DNA from: CAYVUB01 sp964454675
Lineage (GTDB): Bacteria; Bacteroidota; Bacteroidia; Flavobacteriales; Flavobacteriaceae
Direction of reading: 5' to 3'
NCBI GenBank assembly: GCA_964454675.1
Contig: CAYVUB010000014.1
Location: 1-64,000, forward strand
DNA length: 64,000 bases
Shown here: piece after piece, positions 18,477 to 27,785 of the stretch
How the letters are laid out: each line of letters starts with the position of its first letter
Position numbering within the stretch: position 1 is the stretch's first letter
Translations under genes and position numbers: made by a program
Notes under the pieces: model-generated
The model's input: only the letters and a program-made list of their open reading frames with translations
The model's database searches: none
What the model was told of the DNA's origin: nothing

Positions 18477-21410
18477 ATGAATAAACTATATAAACAATCA
18501 CGCTTTCAAAAAGAAAGACAATTTCTCAAAGCAGGAATATTTTTCTTTTTTCTTATGTTTTCATTAGGAATGAGCGCGCAAGATAAACTACTGATTACCG
18601 GAAAAGTTAGTGATAGTAACGGCATTCCGTTAGCAGGTGCAACAGTATTGGAAATTAATACAACAAATGGTGTTTCAACAGATATAGAAGGTAATTTCAG
18701 TATGGAAATTGTTTCAGGACGTACTATTGAAATTTCATACCTTGGTTTCATATCTCAAAAAATTGTTGTCAATGCATCAACGCCTTTACCATTGACAATA
18801 AATTTAACCGAAGATGCTTACGCTTTGGATGCGGTAGAGCTGGTTGCCGTAGGTTATGGCACTATGCGTAAAAAGGATCTTACAGGAGCCATTTCAACTG
18901 TAACAGAGCGAGATTTAGAAAAAGGAATTATATCTTCAACAGAGCAAGTGCTTCAAGGTAAAGTAGCAGGTTTGGCAGTAACCCAGGGCACCGGTGACCC
19001 GAGTAGTGGTGCATCAATGCGTTTGCGCGGCGGAACATCATTAACGGCAAGCAACAATCCTTTAATAGTTGTTGATGGTATTCCGGGTGTAGATATCAAC
19101 TCTGTACAACCGGCAGATATAAAATCTATAGATGTATTAAAAGACGCATCGGCAACAGCCATTTATGGGTCAAGAGGTGCAAATGGTGTTATCATTATTA
19201 CCACAAAAGGAGGCACCAAAGGATTTTCTGTCAATTATGCCGGGTATTCTGCTATAAGCTATGCTTCAAATAATCTGGATATGCTTTCAGCAAATCAATG
19301 GCGGGGCTATGTTCGTGAAAACGGATTGGTTGATGCTATTGATTTTGGAGGAAGCACCAATTGGCAAAAAGAGCTTCAGCAAACTTCATTTTCTCAATTT
19401 CACAATATAAATATTGCTTCAAGTCAAGAACTTAGCGGTCTTAGGGCTTCTATATCTTATTTAGACAATGAAGGTGTCATCAAAACAACAGGATTGAACA
19501 GATTAAGTGCCAACATAAGCACTTATCAATATGCTTTGGATAAAGCATTAAAAATTGATGTAGGATTATTTGCCAATATTGATAAATGGCATCCATTGGA
19601 TTACAGGGTTTTTGAACGGACTTTTAATCTTAACCCTACAATTCCGGTATATAATCAAAATGGCGATTTTACTTCAGTTGGTGGTACATTATATGAAAAT
19701 CCTGTAGAAATTTTAACAAACAGAACGGTTGACAGTAAGCGTCATCGTCTCTTAGGTTATTTCAAAACCGAATATTCATTTTGGAATGATTTTACAGCCA
19801 CTATGAACTTATCATTAGAGCATAATGCTCATACAGGAAACACTTACAAACCATCCTATGCTATTATGGAAGGTATTGCAGAAAATGGTTATGCACAAAA
19901 AACCTATGGTGAATATACCAATTCGCAGTTGGAAACCTATCTTAATTATACCAAAAGTTTAGGTAAACACAATATCAATGCAATGGTTGGTTATTCATTT
20001 TTGGAAAATGTGTATGAAGGTTTTGGGGCACAGCGCAGTGGTTTTGTAACAGATTTGTTTGGGTATAATAATTTAGGAGCAGGCTATGACTATCGTTTGG
20101 GTGATTTGTATTCGTATAAAGGAAAATCACGATTGATATCTTTTTTAGGAAGAGTCAATTATTCATTTGACAGTAAGTATATGGTAACGGGTACCATACG
20201 CCGTGACGGTTCAAGCCGTTTTGGAGCCAATAATAAATGGGGTGTTTTTCCATCGGCATCTGTGGCATGGCGAATAACAGATGAAGATTTTATGAGTTCT
20301 ACAGAAAACTGGCTGTCCAACTTGAAGTTAAGAGCAGGTTTTGGAGTTACTGGTAATCAAGATGGTATAGGCGAATATCGTTCACTTTCTATATTGGGTG
20401 TTGGTCAAGACAGTTATTATGATCCGGCAACTGACAGTTGGAGTTTGGCATATTCCCCGACTCAAAACCCAAATCCTGATTTAAAATGGGAAGAAACCAA
20501 AGAATTAAACATTGGATTGGATTTCAGTCTTTTTAATCGTATTACGGGGTCATTAGAGTGGTATGTTAAAAACACGGAAGATTTGTTATACACGTATGAA
20601 GTGCCACAACCACCTTATTTGGTTGGAACCATGCTGGCTAACGTAGGTGAATTGTCCAATAGAGGAATTGAACTTACATTAAATGCGAACATTATCAAAA
20701 ATGACAAATTTTCTTGGGATACCAATGTCGTTTTTGCAAGCAACAAGCAAAAAATAGAAAGGCTTTCAAATCAAATTTATGAGACAGATGTCATATATAG
20801 CGGATCATTGCACGGGCTTTCCGGAATGTCCAACCAATTTTCCCAAATAATAGCAGAAGGTTATCCTGTAGGCACATTTTGGGGTTTTGAAAATTTTGGT
20901 TTAGATGAAAATGGCGCATTTATTTTAGGTGAAGAAAAAACCGATATAGGTAACGTACAACCGGATTTTACATTAGGTATTGCAATGAATTTCACGTATG
21001 GGAATTTTGATTTAGGCATAACGGGTTACGGTATGTTTGGACAAGATGTGCTTAATGCTACCAATATGATGTTGTATGCACCAAACAGATTGCCGTCCAA
21101 CAATGTGCCGGATGATTTTTTAAACTCGGGCATTACATCACCACCAACATTTTCAAGCTATTGGATTGAGGATGCGTCTTTTTTCAGGCTTCAAAGTGTT
21201 ACCATTGGCTACACTATTCCTTTCAAAAACAGCGACACTAAAATGAGAGTGTATGCATTGGGTGAAAACCTGGCAGTATTTACCAAATATAAAGGTGTTG
21301 ATCCGGAACTGGATTTGACCGGTCTGGCAAATCCGGGAATAGACAGGTTCAACAATTATCCAAGGCCAACAACCATTTCGTTGGGATTAAACATCACACT
21401 TGGTAATTAA
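18477..21410 (+). CDS. susC: SusC-family TonB-linked outer-membrane glycan transporter
   Basis: A 977-residue SusC protein that imports oligosaccharides through the outer membrane using TonB energy. The ORF is open from a TTG at 18468, but the ATG at 18477 is preferred. A long N-terminal signal peptide ends GMSAQ. A carboxypeptidase-regulatory-like beta domain follows (ITGKVSDSNGIPLAGATV…FSMEI…ISYLGF). A TonB-box-like stretch (DAVELVAVGYG) precedes the plug, whose signature DVLKDASATAIYGSRGANG is diagnostic for SusC. The rest is a 22-strand-type barrel ending ISLGLNITLGN. The partner SusD follows within a few bases. Confidence 0.96.
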   Translation: MNKLYKQSRFQKERQFLKAGIFFFFLMFSLGMSAQDKLLITGKVSDSNGIPLAGATVLEINTTNGVSTDIEGNFSMEIVSGRTIEISYLGFISQKIVVNASTPLPLTINLTEDAYALDAVELVAVGYGTMRKKDLTGAISTVTERDLEKGIISSTEQVLQGKVAGLAVTQGTGDPSSGASMRLRGGTSLTASNNPLIVVDGIPGVDINSVQPADIKSIDVLKDASATAIYGSRGANGVIIITTKGGTKGFSVNYAGYSAISYASNNLDMLSANQWRGYVRENGLVDAIDFGGSTNWQKELQQTSFSQFHNINIASSQELSGLRASISYLDNEGVIKTTGLNRLSANISTYQYALDKALKIDVGLFANIDKWHPLDYRVFERTFNLNPTIPVYNQNGDFTSVGGTLYENPVEILTNRTVDSKRHRLLGYFKTEYSFWNDFTATMNLSLEHNAHTGNTYKPSYAIMEGIAENGYAQKTYGEYTNSQLETYLNYTKSLGKHNINAMVGYSFLENVYEGFGAQRSGFVTDLFGYNNLGAGYDYRLGDLYSYKGKSRLISFLGRVNYSFDSKYMVTGTIRRDGSSRFGANNKWGVFPSASVAWRITDEDFMSSTENWLSNLKLRAGFGVTGNQDGIGEYRSLSILGVGQDSYYDPATDSWSLAYSPTQNPNPDLKWEETKELNIGLDFSLFNRITGSLEWYVKNTEDLLYTYEVPQPPYLVGTMLANVGELSNRGIELTLNANIIKNDKFSWDTNVVFASNKQKIERLSNQIYETDVIYSGSLHGLSGMSNQFSQIIAEGYPVGTFWGFENFGLDENGAFILGEEKTDIGNVQPDFTLGIAMNFTYGNFDLGITGYGMFGQDVLNATNMMLYAPNRLPSNNVPDDFLNSGITSPPTFSSYWIEDASFFRLQSVTIGYTIPFKNSDTKMRVYALGENLAVFTKYKGVDPELDLTGLANPGIDRFNNYPRPTTISLGLNITLGN

Positions 21411-21442
21411 TTATGAATATTGATAATAAAAAAATAAAGACG

Positions 21443-22945
21443 ATGAAAACAAAATTTATAACATTGATAGTGTGTAGCTTGTGTGTTACTTTTTCGTGTA
21501 CAGATTTAGATGAACAATTATATGATAGAGTAGAAGACAACGATTTTGGAAACACGCCTAATGAAATTGAAGCCCTTGTAGGTGGTGCATATTCTTCACT
21601 GCGTGGTTTTAGTGATGGTATTTCCAATTCATTTCCCACTTGTGAGTATGTGTTCTTTCTTAATGAAGTAGCATCAGATGAAGCAACTATTCCGACACGT
21701 GGTACCGATTGGTTTGATGGTGGTCAATATCAACAAACCCAAACCCATACCTGGACTCCGGAAAACGGAATGATTTTATCCGCTTGGCGTTATTGCTATA
21801 CAGGCATTGCAAAAATCAACTCTATTATTTATCAAATAGACCAATCGGGCTTGTCTGAAGAAGCAAAAACACCTATATATGCCGAGTTGCGTTCGGTAAG
21901 AGCATATTACTATTATTTGCTTTTGGATATGTTTGGTAATGTGCCTATTGTAACAGATTTTGAAGACCAGGGATTACCTTCAAACTCAACAAGACAACAA
22001 GTTTATGACTTTGTTGAAACAGAATTTCTGGAATCACTTCCATATTTATCGCCAAATGTTGTTTACTCTAAGTTTACCAAAAATGTGGCTTACGCAATGC
22101 TTGCGAGATTGTATTTAAACTCCGAAGCATTTATTGGCACACCACGTTGGCAAGATTGTATTGATATGTGCCAAAACATCTCAGGATACAATTTGGAACC
22201 GGATTTCTTTGCTAATTTTGCCACAGAAAATCAAACATCCGGGGAAATAATCCTTGCCATTCCGTATGATTCAAGTGCAGGTACCGTTGGTAATTATTTG
22301 TCTTCAATGACCTACCATTATTTGCATGCTTATACGGTTTCTGCAACGGCAAATTATCCTTGGTGTGGTAACGGTATAAGTGCACAACCGGGTGTTTATT
22401 CAAAATTTTTGGACACAGATTTAAGAAAATCATCCATGTTGGAAGGCGAACAAATCAATTTGGCCACAGGTTCTGTGTTGATTATGGCCAGCGGTGAACC
22501 GTTGATTTATACAGAAGACATTGTCAACTTTACCGATGCCAGACAAAATGAAGGAGTAAGATTAAGTAAATATGAGGTAAAACCGGGCGAAAACTGGGAA
22601 CGTGACCATGACTGGGTTGTTATTCGCTATGCCGAAATTTTAATGATGCAGGCAGAAAGCTATGTTCGACTGGGGTCACCGGATCTGGCAAGACCATTTT
22701 TAGATCAAATCACACAACGTGCCAATACCCAGACTCCTGCAATTATTGATTTGGATTATATCAATGATGAGCTGTTAAGAGAATTTGCTTTTGAAGGTAA
22801 ACGCCGTACAGACAATATTCGCTTCGGAACATTTTTTCAGCCTTGGTGGGAAAAAGGTTCTACACCACAGTACAGGGGTATATTTCCAATACCGGCAACC
22901 GTGCTGAGTACCAATACCAATTTAAATCAAAACCCGCAATACTAA
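21443..22945 (+). CDS. susD: SusD/RagB family glycan-binding lipoprotein
   Basis: The outer-membrane lipoprotein lid of the SusC transporter. An ATG at 21413 lies 2 bases after the susC stop. The in-frame ATG at 21443 gives the canonical lipoprotein signal (MKTKFITLIVCSLCVTFSC) and is preferred, giving 500 residues. The typical start CTDLDEQ is followed by the TPR-rich SusD fold: RAYYYYLLLDMFGNVPIVTDFED, YAMLARLYLNSEA, YAEILMMQAESYVRLG, and the C-terminal REFAFEGKRRTDNIRFG with IFPIPATVLSTNTNLNQNPQY, all family signatures. A strong hairpin terminator follows at 22960-23002, separating it from the enzyme genes. Confidence 0.96.
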   Translation: MKTKFITLIVCSLCVTFSCTDLDEQLYDRVEDNDFGNTPNEIEALVGGAYSSLRGFSDGISNSFPTCEYVFFLNEVASDEATIPTRGTDWFDGGQYQQTQTHTWTPENGMILSAWRYCYTGIAKINSIIYQIDQSGLSEEAKTPIYAELRSVRAYYYYLLLDMFGNVPIVTDFEDQGLPSNSTRQQVYDFVETEFLESLPYLSPNVVYSKFTKNVAYAMLARLYLNSEAFIGTPRWQDCIDMCQNISGYNLEPDFFANFATENQTSGEIILAIPYDSSAGTVGNYLSSMTYHYLHAYTVSATANYPWCGNGISAQPGVYSKFLDTDLRKSSMLEGEQINLATGSVLIMASGEPLIYTEDIVNFTDARQNEGVRLSKYEVKPGENWERDHDWVVIRYAEILMMQAESYVRLGSPDLARPFLDQITQRANTQTPAIIDLDYINDELLREFAFEGKRRTDNIRFGTFFQPWWEKGSTPQYRGIFPIPATVLSTNTNLNQNPQY

Positions 22946-22959
22946 GCTTTCTTTTTCAT

Positions 22960-23002
22960 GCCAACCTTCTAAATTTGTTAGTCTTTAGAAGGTTGGCTTT
23001 TT
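22960..23002 (+). terminator. Hairpin with T-tract after susD
   Basis: A perfect 13-bp stem (22960-22972 with 22985-22997), a 12-base loop and then a run of T. It lies between susD and the glycoside hydrolase genes. It may attenuate transcription so that the transport proteins are made in excess over the enzymes. Confidence 0.85.
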
Positions 23003-23029
23003 CAGGAAAAATAATAATTATAAGAATTC

Positions 23030-24277
23030 ATGTACAAATCAATCTTTAATATCAGTATTTTTTTATTATCTGTAATCACATCTGTCAGTTGCGGGCAAGA
23101 TGATAACCACGGTTCTCCGCCCAATAATAATATCGAGATATTTGATCCGGTTGCTATACAAAAAAGCAATAGCACAAAAATATATATGCATTATATGCCT
23201 TGGTTTGAAACCAAACAAAGCAGTGGCAACAACCAATGGGGCTATCATTGGACAATGAATAATAAAAACCCTGATAATGTTGATGCCAATGGAAAAAGAG
23301 AAATAGCAGCACACTATTACCCGTTGATTGGTCCGTATCATTCCGGTGACAAAGATGTTATAGAAAATCACCTGTTACTTATGAAATATGCCGGAATAGA
23401 TGGCATTTTGATTGATTGGTATGGTACGTATGATGTCAATGACTACAGGATGATAAAAATCAATACCGAACAAATTATTGCCTTATTGGATAAAGTAGGA
23501 CTTGAATATGCCATTGTTTTTGAAGACCGTTTTTTAAGTAATATTGTTAATGCCGGATTGGCTCCAACAGAAGTAAATGCAGCAAAAACCGATTTGGCTT
23601 ATTTGCAAACCAACTGTTTTTCCGATGCCAATTATATAAAAATCAACAATAAACCTTTGCTTCTTAATTTCGGGCCAATTACGTTGACCACACCGGAACA
23701 ATGGACGGAAGCATTCAGTAATCTGAATCCAAAACCTACTTTTTTGACCTTATGGCACGAGTCGTATGAAGCGGGAGCAAATGCTCAGGGTGAGTATTCG
23801 TGGGTATATCAAAATAACACACATCTGAGTAATTTTTATACCAACAATGTACCCGGTTTAGAAATTGCCATGGGAAGTGCATATCCGGGTTTTCATGATT
23901 TTTATCAGGAAGGCGGTACATCAACAAACATAGGCTGGACCATTGATCATAATAACGGAGCAACATTGGATGAAACGTTGACATTAGCTCAAAATGCAAA
24001 TTTAGATTACCTGCAACTCGTTACATGGAATGATTTTGGCGAAGGCACCATGTTTGAACCCACAGAAGAATTTGGATATTCCTATATTCAAAAAGTTAAA
24101 ACTTTTGCGGGCGTACAAAACTCAGGGAATGTTTTTTCACACATAAGCAATCTTTATAATTTAAGAAAAACGCATAGTAATACTGTGTCCATTCAAAAGA
24201 AATTAGATCAGGCATTTTACTATTTCGTATCGTTACAAACGGAAAAAGCCATTGCCATTTTGAACAGTATTGATTAA
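23030..24277 (+). CDS. GH71/GH99-like glycoside hydrolase, lipoprotein
   Basis: A 415-residue protein with a lipoprotein signal (VTSVSC, Cys21) and an acidic stretch after it (GQDDNHG), suggesting surface display. The body is a TIM-barrel-like enzyme of the GH71/GH99 group: YMHYMPWFETK, HYYPLIGPYHSGDKDVIENHLLLMKYAGIDGILIDWYG, EYAIVFEDRF, and TWNDFGEGTMFEP at residues 332-344 with candidate catalytic Glu338. That last motif mixes GH71 (TWNDYGES) and GH99 (EWHEGTxIEP) features. GH99 acts on alpha-mannans and GH71 on alpha-1,3-glucan, so the substrate is open. It precedes the GH97 gene by 62 bp and likely releases oligosaccharides for it. Confidence 0.78.
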   Translation: MYKSIFNISIFLLSVITSVSCGQDDNHGSPPNNNIEIFDPVAIQKSNSTKIYMHYMPWFETKQSSGNNQWGYHWTMNNKNPDNVDANGKREIAAHYYPLIGPYHSGDKDVIENHLLLMKYAGIDGILIDWYGTYDVNDYRMIKINTEQIIALLDKVGLEYAIVFEDRFLSNIVNAGLAPTEVNAAKTDLAYLQTNCFSDANYIKINNKPLLLNFGPITLTTPEQWTEAFSNLNPKPTFLTLWHESYEAGANAQGEYSWVYQNNTHLSNFYTNNVPGLEIAMGSAYPGFHDFYQEGGTSTNIGWTIDHNNGATLDETLTLAQNANLDYLQLVTWNDFGEGTMFEPTEEFGYSYIQKVKTFAGVQNSGNVFSHISNLYNLRKTHSNTVSIQKKLDQAFYYFVSLQTEKAIAILNSID

Positions 24278-24339
24278 TATACAAATTATAAAGTGTCATA
24301 AAAATGAATTATAAATTATGATAGTAAATACCATATCAG

Positions 24340-26358
24340 ATGAAATATAAAATAACTGCTTATTGTCTTGCAAGTTTGATATTACTATTCTTCTTGTCTT
24401 GTAATAAAAACAATGAATACACCATACAATCACCCAATAAAAATCATACCCTTACATTTAGTTTGACTAAAACGGGCCAACCTCAATACCGTTTTGCATC
24501 GGTTGGGAAATCGGTTATTGAACCATCGCTGTTAGGATTTGAGTTTGACGGTCTTGATGCTATGACCGAAGGATTTGAAGTTTTAAGCACAGAAATGAAT
24601 ACGGTTGATGACACTTGGGAACAGCCTTGGGGCGAATTTAAAAACATAAGGGATAACCACAACGAGCTCATCGTCCATCTTCAGGAAACAGCCAATCAAA
24701 AACGCTTGGTTGACATTATTTTCAGGGTTTTTGATGATGGTTTGGGGTTTCGGTATAAATTCCCGAAACAACCCGATTTGAATGAGGTGAAAATCTCGAA
24801 TGAAATCACGCAATTCACATTTCCTCATGACAATGATGTATGGTGGATTCCTGTACATTCTGAAAACAGCTACTATGAAAGTTTTTATAGAAAAACAGCT
24901 GTTAGTAAAACAGATACCATAAATACACCGGCAACTTTTGAAACAAAAGACCATTTATTTGTAGCCATACATGAAGCAAATCTGACAGATTTTGCATCAA
25001 TGACATTACTAAAAACCAGTGACAGGCAATATAAAAGTGATTTAGTACCTTGGGCAGATGGCGTAAAAGTCTATACACAAACACCTTTTGAAACACCGTG
25101 GAGAACTATTATTGTAGCCGATAATCCGGGTGAATTAGTAACATCCACCTTAATGCTCAATCTGAATGAGCCTTCAAAAATTGAAGATTTATCATGGATT
25201 GGACCTTCAAAATATATCGGTATCTGGTGGGGAATGCACTTGGAAAAATATACCTGGGGTCAAGGTGAAAAGCATGGAGCAACTACAGAAAACACAAAAG
25301 CATATATTGATTTTGCTGCAAAGTATGGGTTTGACGGTGTTTTGGTTGAAGGTTGGAATGAAGGTTGGGATGGTGATTGGACGGCTGATGGAACGGCATT
25401 CAGTTTTGTGAAACCCTATCCGGATTTTGATATAGACGACATCAGTAAATATGCCGCCGTAAAAAACGTCAGGCTCATTGGACATCATGAAACCGCCGGT
25501 GCAGCAAAGCATTATGAAAGCCAGTTGGAAGATGCTTTTAAGTTGTATAATAAGATGGGCGTAAATACCGTAAAAACGGGTTATGTCAATAAATATTTAG
25601 ACAAAAAGGAATGGCATGACGGACAATATGGTGTACGCCATTATAGAAAAGTAATTGAAACAGCGGCAAAATATCATATCATGATTGATAATCATGAACC
25701 TGTAAAAGGTACTGGCTTACAACGAACGTACCCAAATTTAATGACCCAGGAAGGTGGTAGAGGCCAGGAATACAATGCCTGGTCAGCCGATGGTGGCAAT
25801 ACCCCGGAACATACAACCATTATGCCTTTTACAAGAATGTTATCCGGACCGTTTGATTTTACACCGGGTAATTTTGATTTTGACTACAAAACACCATCGG
25901 GAACAAGAGTACAAACCACATTGGCGAAACAACTGGCACTTTATGTGATAATTTTCAGTCCTTTACAAATGGCTTCAGATTTACCTGAAAACTATATTGG
26001 CAAACCTGAATTCAAATTTATCCAGGATGTTCCTGCATCATGGTCTGATACTAAGGTTTTAGATTCAAAAATTGGAGAATATGTTACAATAGCCCGAAAA
26101 GATTGGGATGAAACCAATTGGTATTTAGGAACAATAACGAATAAAGATGCTCGTACTTTAGATGTTCCATTATCATTTTTAGATGGTAATGTGTCGTACA
26201 AAGCGGAGATTTATACTGATGGAAATGGTGCAGATTACAAAAGCAATCCATATCCGGTCATAATAGAAACAAAAATGGTTGACAAGACCACCATTTTAAA
26301 TTTAAAATTAGCACCGGGTGGCGGCACAGCAATAAAATTCTCACCAATAACTGATTGA
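24340..26358 (+). CDS. GH97 family glycoside hydrolase, SusB-like alpha-glucosidase
   Basis: A 672-residue lipoprotein (signal ending FFLSC) of family GH97, which has an N-terminal beta-supersandwich, a central (beta/alpha)8 barrel and a C-terminal beta domain. In SusB of Bacteroides thetaiotaomicron the key glutamates are E439, E508 and E532. Here E384 (GHHE), E453 (NHEP) and E477 (GGRGQE) have the same motifs and exactly the same spacing (69 and 24 residues). The retaining-type KVDF nucleophile motif is absent; VKTGYV stands there instead. This points to an inverting alpha-glucosidase. The calcium-site region is HSENSYYESFY (173-183). It is the last gene of the locus and is followed by a terminator. 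Confidence 0.94.
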   Translation: MKYKITAYCLASLILLFFLSCNKNNEYTIQSPNKNHTLTFSLTKTGQPQYRFASVGKSVIEPSLLGFEFDGLDAMTEGFEVLSTEMNTVDDTWEQPWGEFKNIRDNHNELIVHLQETANQKRLVDIIFRVFDDGLGFRYKFPKQPDLNEVKISNEITQFTFPHDNDVWWIPVHSENSYYESFYRKTAVSKTDTINTPATFETKDHLFVAIHEANLTDFASMTLLKTSDRQYKSDLVPWADGVKVYTQTPFETPWRTIIVADNPGELVTSTLMLNLNEPSKIEDLSWIGPSKYIGIWWGMHLEKYTWGQGEKHGATTENTKAYIDFAAKYGFDGVLVEGWNEGWDGDWTADGTAFSFVKPYPDFDIDDISKYAAVKNVRLIGHHETAGAAKHYESQLEDAFKLYNKMGVNTVKTGYVNKYLDKKEWHDGQYGVRHYRKVIETAAKYHIMIDNHEPVKGTGLQRTYPNLMTQEGGRGQEYNAWSADGGNTPEHTTIMPFTRMLSGPFDFTPGNFDFDYKTPSGTRVQTTLAKQLALYVIIFSPLQMASDLPENYIGKPEFKFIQDVPASWSDTKVLDSKIGEYVTIARKDWDETNWYLGTITNKDARTLDVPLSFLDGNVSYKAEIYTDGNGADYKSNPYPVIIETKMVDKTTILNLKLAPGGGTAIKFSPITD

Positions 26359-26383
26359 TTAAAAGCGATTTTTTTTGAAGTGT

Positions 26384-26414
26384 AAAGCAAGTCATGAAAA
26401 TGGCTTGCTTTTTT
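26384..26414 (+). terminator. Terminator of the polysaccharide locus
   Basis: A 12-bp stem (one G-T wobble) closed by a GAAA tetraloop and followed by six T, 26 bases after the GH97 stop. A standard intrinsic terminator. Confidence 0.88.
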
Positions 26415-26597
26415 ATTAATGGTTTTCCAAAACTGAAAAAATTTCTTTTTGCATATTTAATCGCAAGGAAAGTGAAAAACGGTTTAAATTTAGTTTGGTT
26501 GTATGTTAAGAGTAAAATCAAAAATTGTTAATCTTCAATCAACAATCAAAAAGCTCTTTTCTTTTTCGTAATTTTAAACGCAGTTAAAAACTATGCG

Positions 26598-27776
26598 ATG
26601 TCAAAGTCAAAATTGGGCGTAAATACTATTTGCACACATGTAGGTGAAATCAAAGATGAACAGTTTAAAGGCTCTGTGTCTCCTATATATCTGTCAACAT
26701 CATATCAGTTTGATGAGGTTGATGTCAAACGTTATCCACGTTATTTCAACACACCAAATCAAGAGCATGTATCCAAAAAGATAGCAGCATTGGAACATGC
26801 CGAAACCGCTATGATTTTTGGTTCGGGTATGGCTGCCATAAGTACAACGTTGTTGGCATTTTTAAAGTCTGGCGATCATATTGTAGTACAAAACACGCTT
26901 TATGGTGGTACCAGTAATTTTATAAAAGAAGAATTCCCGAAATACGGCATTGAATTTACGTTTACCAACGGTTATGAAGTTTCAGATTTTGAGGCCGCCA
27001 TTCAACCAAATACTAAAGTGATTCATATTGAAACACCATCCAATCCATTATTGACCATCACAGATATAAAAGGTGTTGCTGTATTGGCAAAATCAAAAGG
27101 CATTATTACAACGATTGACAATACTTTTGCAAGCCCTGTTAACCAAAACCCGATTGACTTCGGAATTGATATCGTCATCCATTCCGCAACTAAATATCTT
27201 GGAGGCCATTCAGATATTTTGGCTGGCGCTGTGGCTTGCTCGCAAGCATATATGGACGTTATTTGGAATGTGGCTAAAAACTTAGGCGGAAGCCTTAGTG
27301 ATTTTACCGTTTGGATGCTGGAGCGCAGTATGAAAACCTTGGCACTTCGTGTAAAAGCTCAGAATAGAAATGCTAAAAAATTAGCCAAGTATTTAGAGCA
27401 ACACGAAGATGTTAAAGCCGTTTATTATCCCGGATTGAAAAGCCATCCGCAATATGAATTGGCAAAATCGCAAATGAAAGGTTTTGGTGGTATGATGTCC
27501 TTTGAGCTGACGGACGGCTTGGATGCCATGCAGTTCCAAAAAAGTTTACAGCTTATCAAATCATCCATGAGCTTGGCTGGTGTGGAAAGCACTGTGTTGT
27601 CACCACATAAAACTTCACACGCTTTATTAACGGCAGATGAGCGCAAAGCGATAGGCGTAAGTGATAATTTGATTCGTTTTTCTGTAGGAATTGAAACCAG
27701 GAAGGATTTGATTGATGATATTGAACAAGCTATTTTAAAAGTGAAAAAGCCTGATTTGGCAAATAAAATTGTTTAA
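26598..27776 (+). CDS. Cys/Met metabolism PLP-dependent transsulfuration enzyme
   Basis: A 392-residue fold-type I PLP enzyme of the cystathionine gamma-synthase / gamma-lyase / methionine gamma-lyase group. The PLP-binding lysine is K199 in SATKYLGGHSD. Other family marks: FGSGMAAISTTL (phosphate contacts), QNTLYGGTSNF, ETPSNPLLTITDI, IDNTFASP and GFGGMMSFEL. By eye it is closer to the lyase branch, but the reaction cannot be settled. It lies 9 bp before bshB1 on the same strand, so it may feed cysteine to bacillithiol synthesis. Confidence 0.88.
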   Translation: MSKSKLGVNTICTHVGEIKDEQFKGSVSPIYLSTSYQFDEVDVKRYPRYFNTPNQEHVSKKIAALEHAETAMIFGSGMAAISTTLLAFLKSGDHIVVQNTLYGGTSNFIKEEFPKYGIEFTFTNGYEVSDFEAAIQPNTKVIHIETPSNPLLTITDIKGVAVLAKSKGIITTIDNTFASPVNQNPIDFGIDIVIHSATKYLGGHSDILAGAVACSQAYMDVIWNVAKNLGGSLSDFTVWMLERSMKTLALRVKAQNRNAKKLAKYLEQHEDVKAVYYPGLKSHPQYELAKSQMKGFGGMMSFELTDGLDAMQFQKSLQLIKSSMSLAGVESTVLSPHKTSHALLTADERKAIGVSDNLIRFSVGIETRKDLIDDIEQAILKVKKPDLANKIV

Positions 27777-27785
27777 ACTATACAC

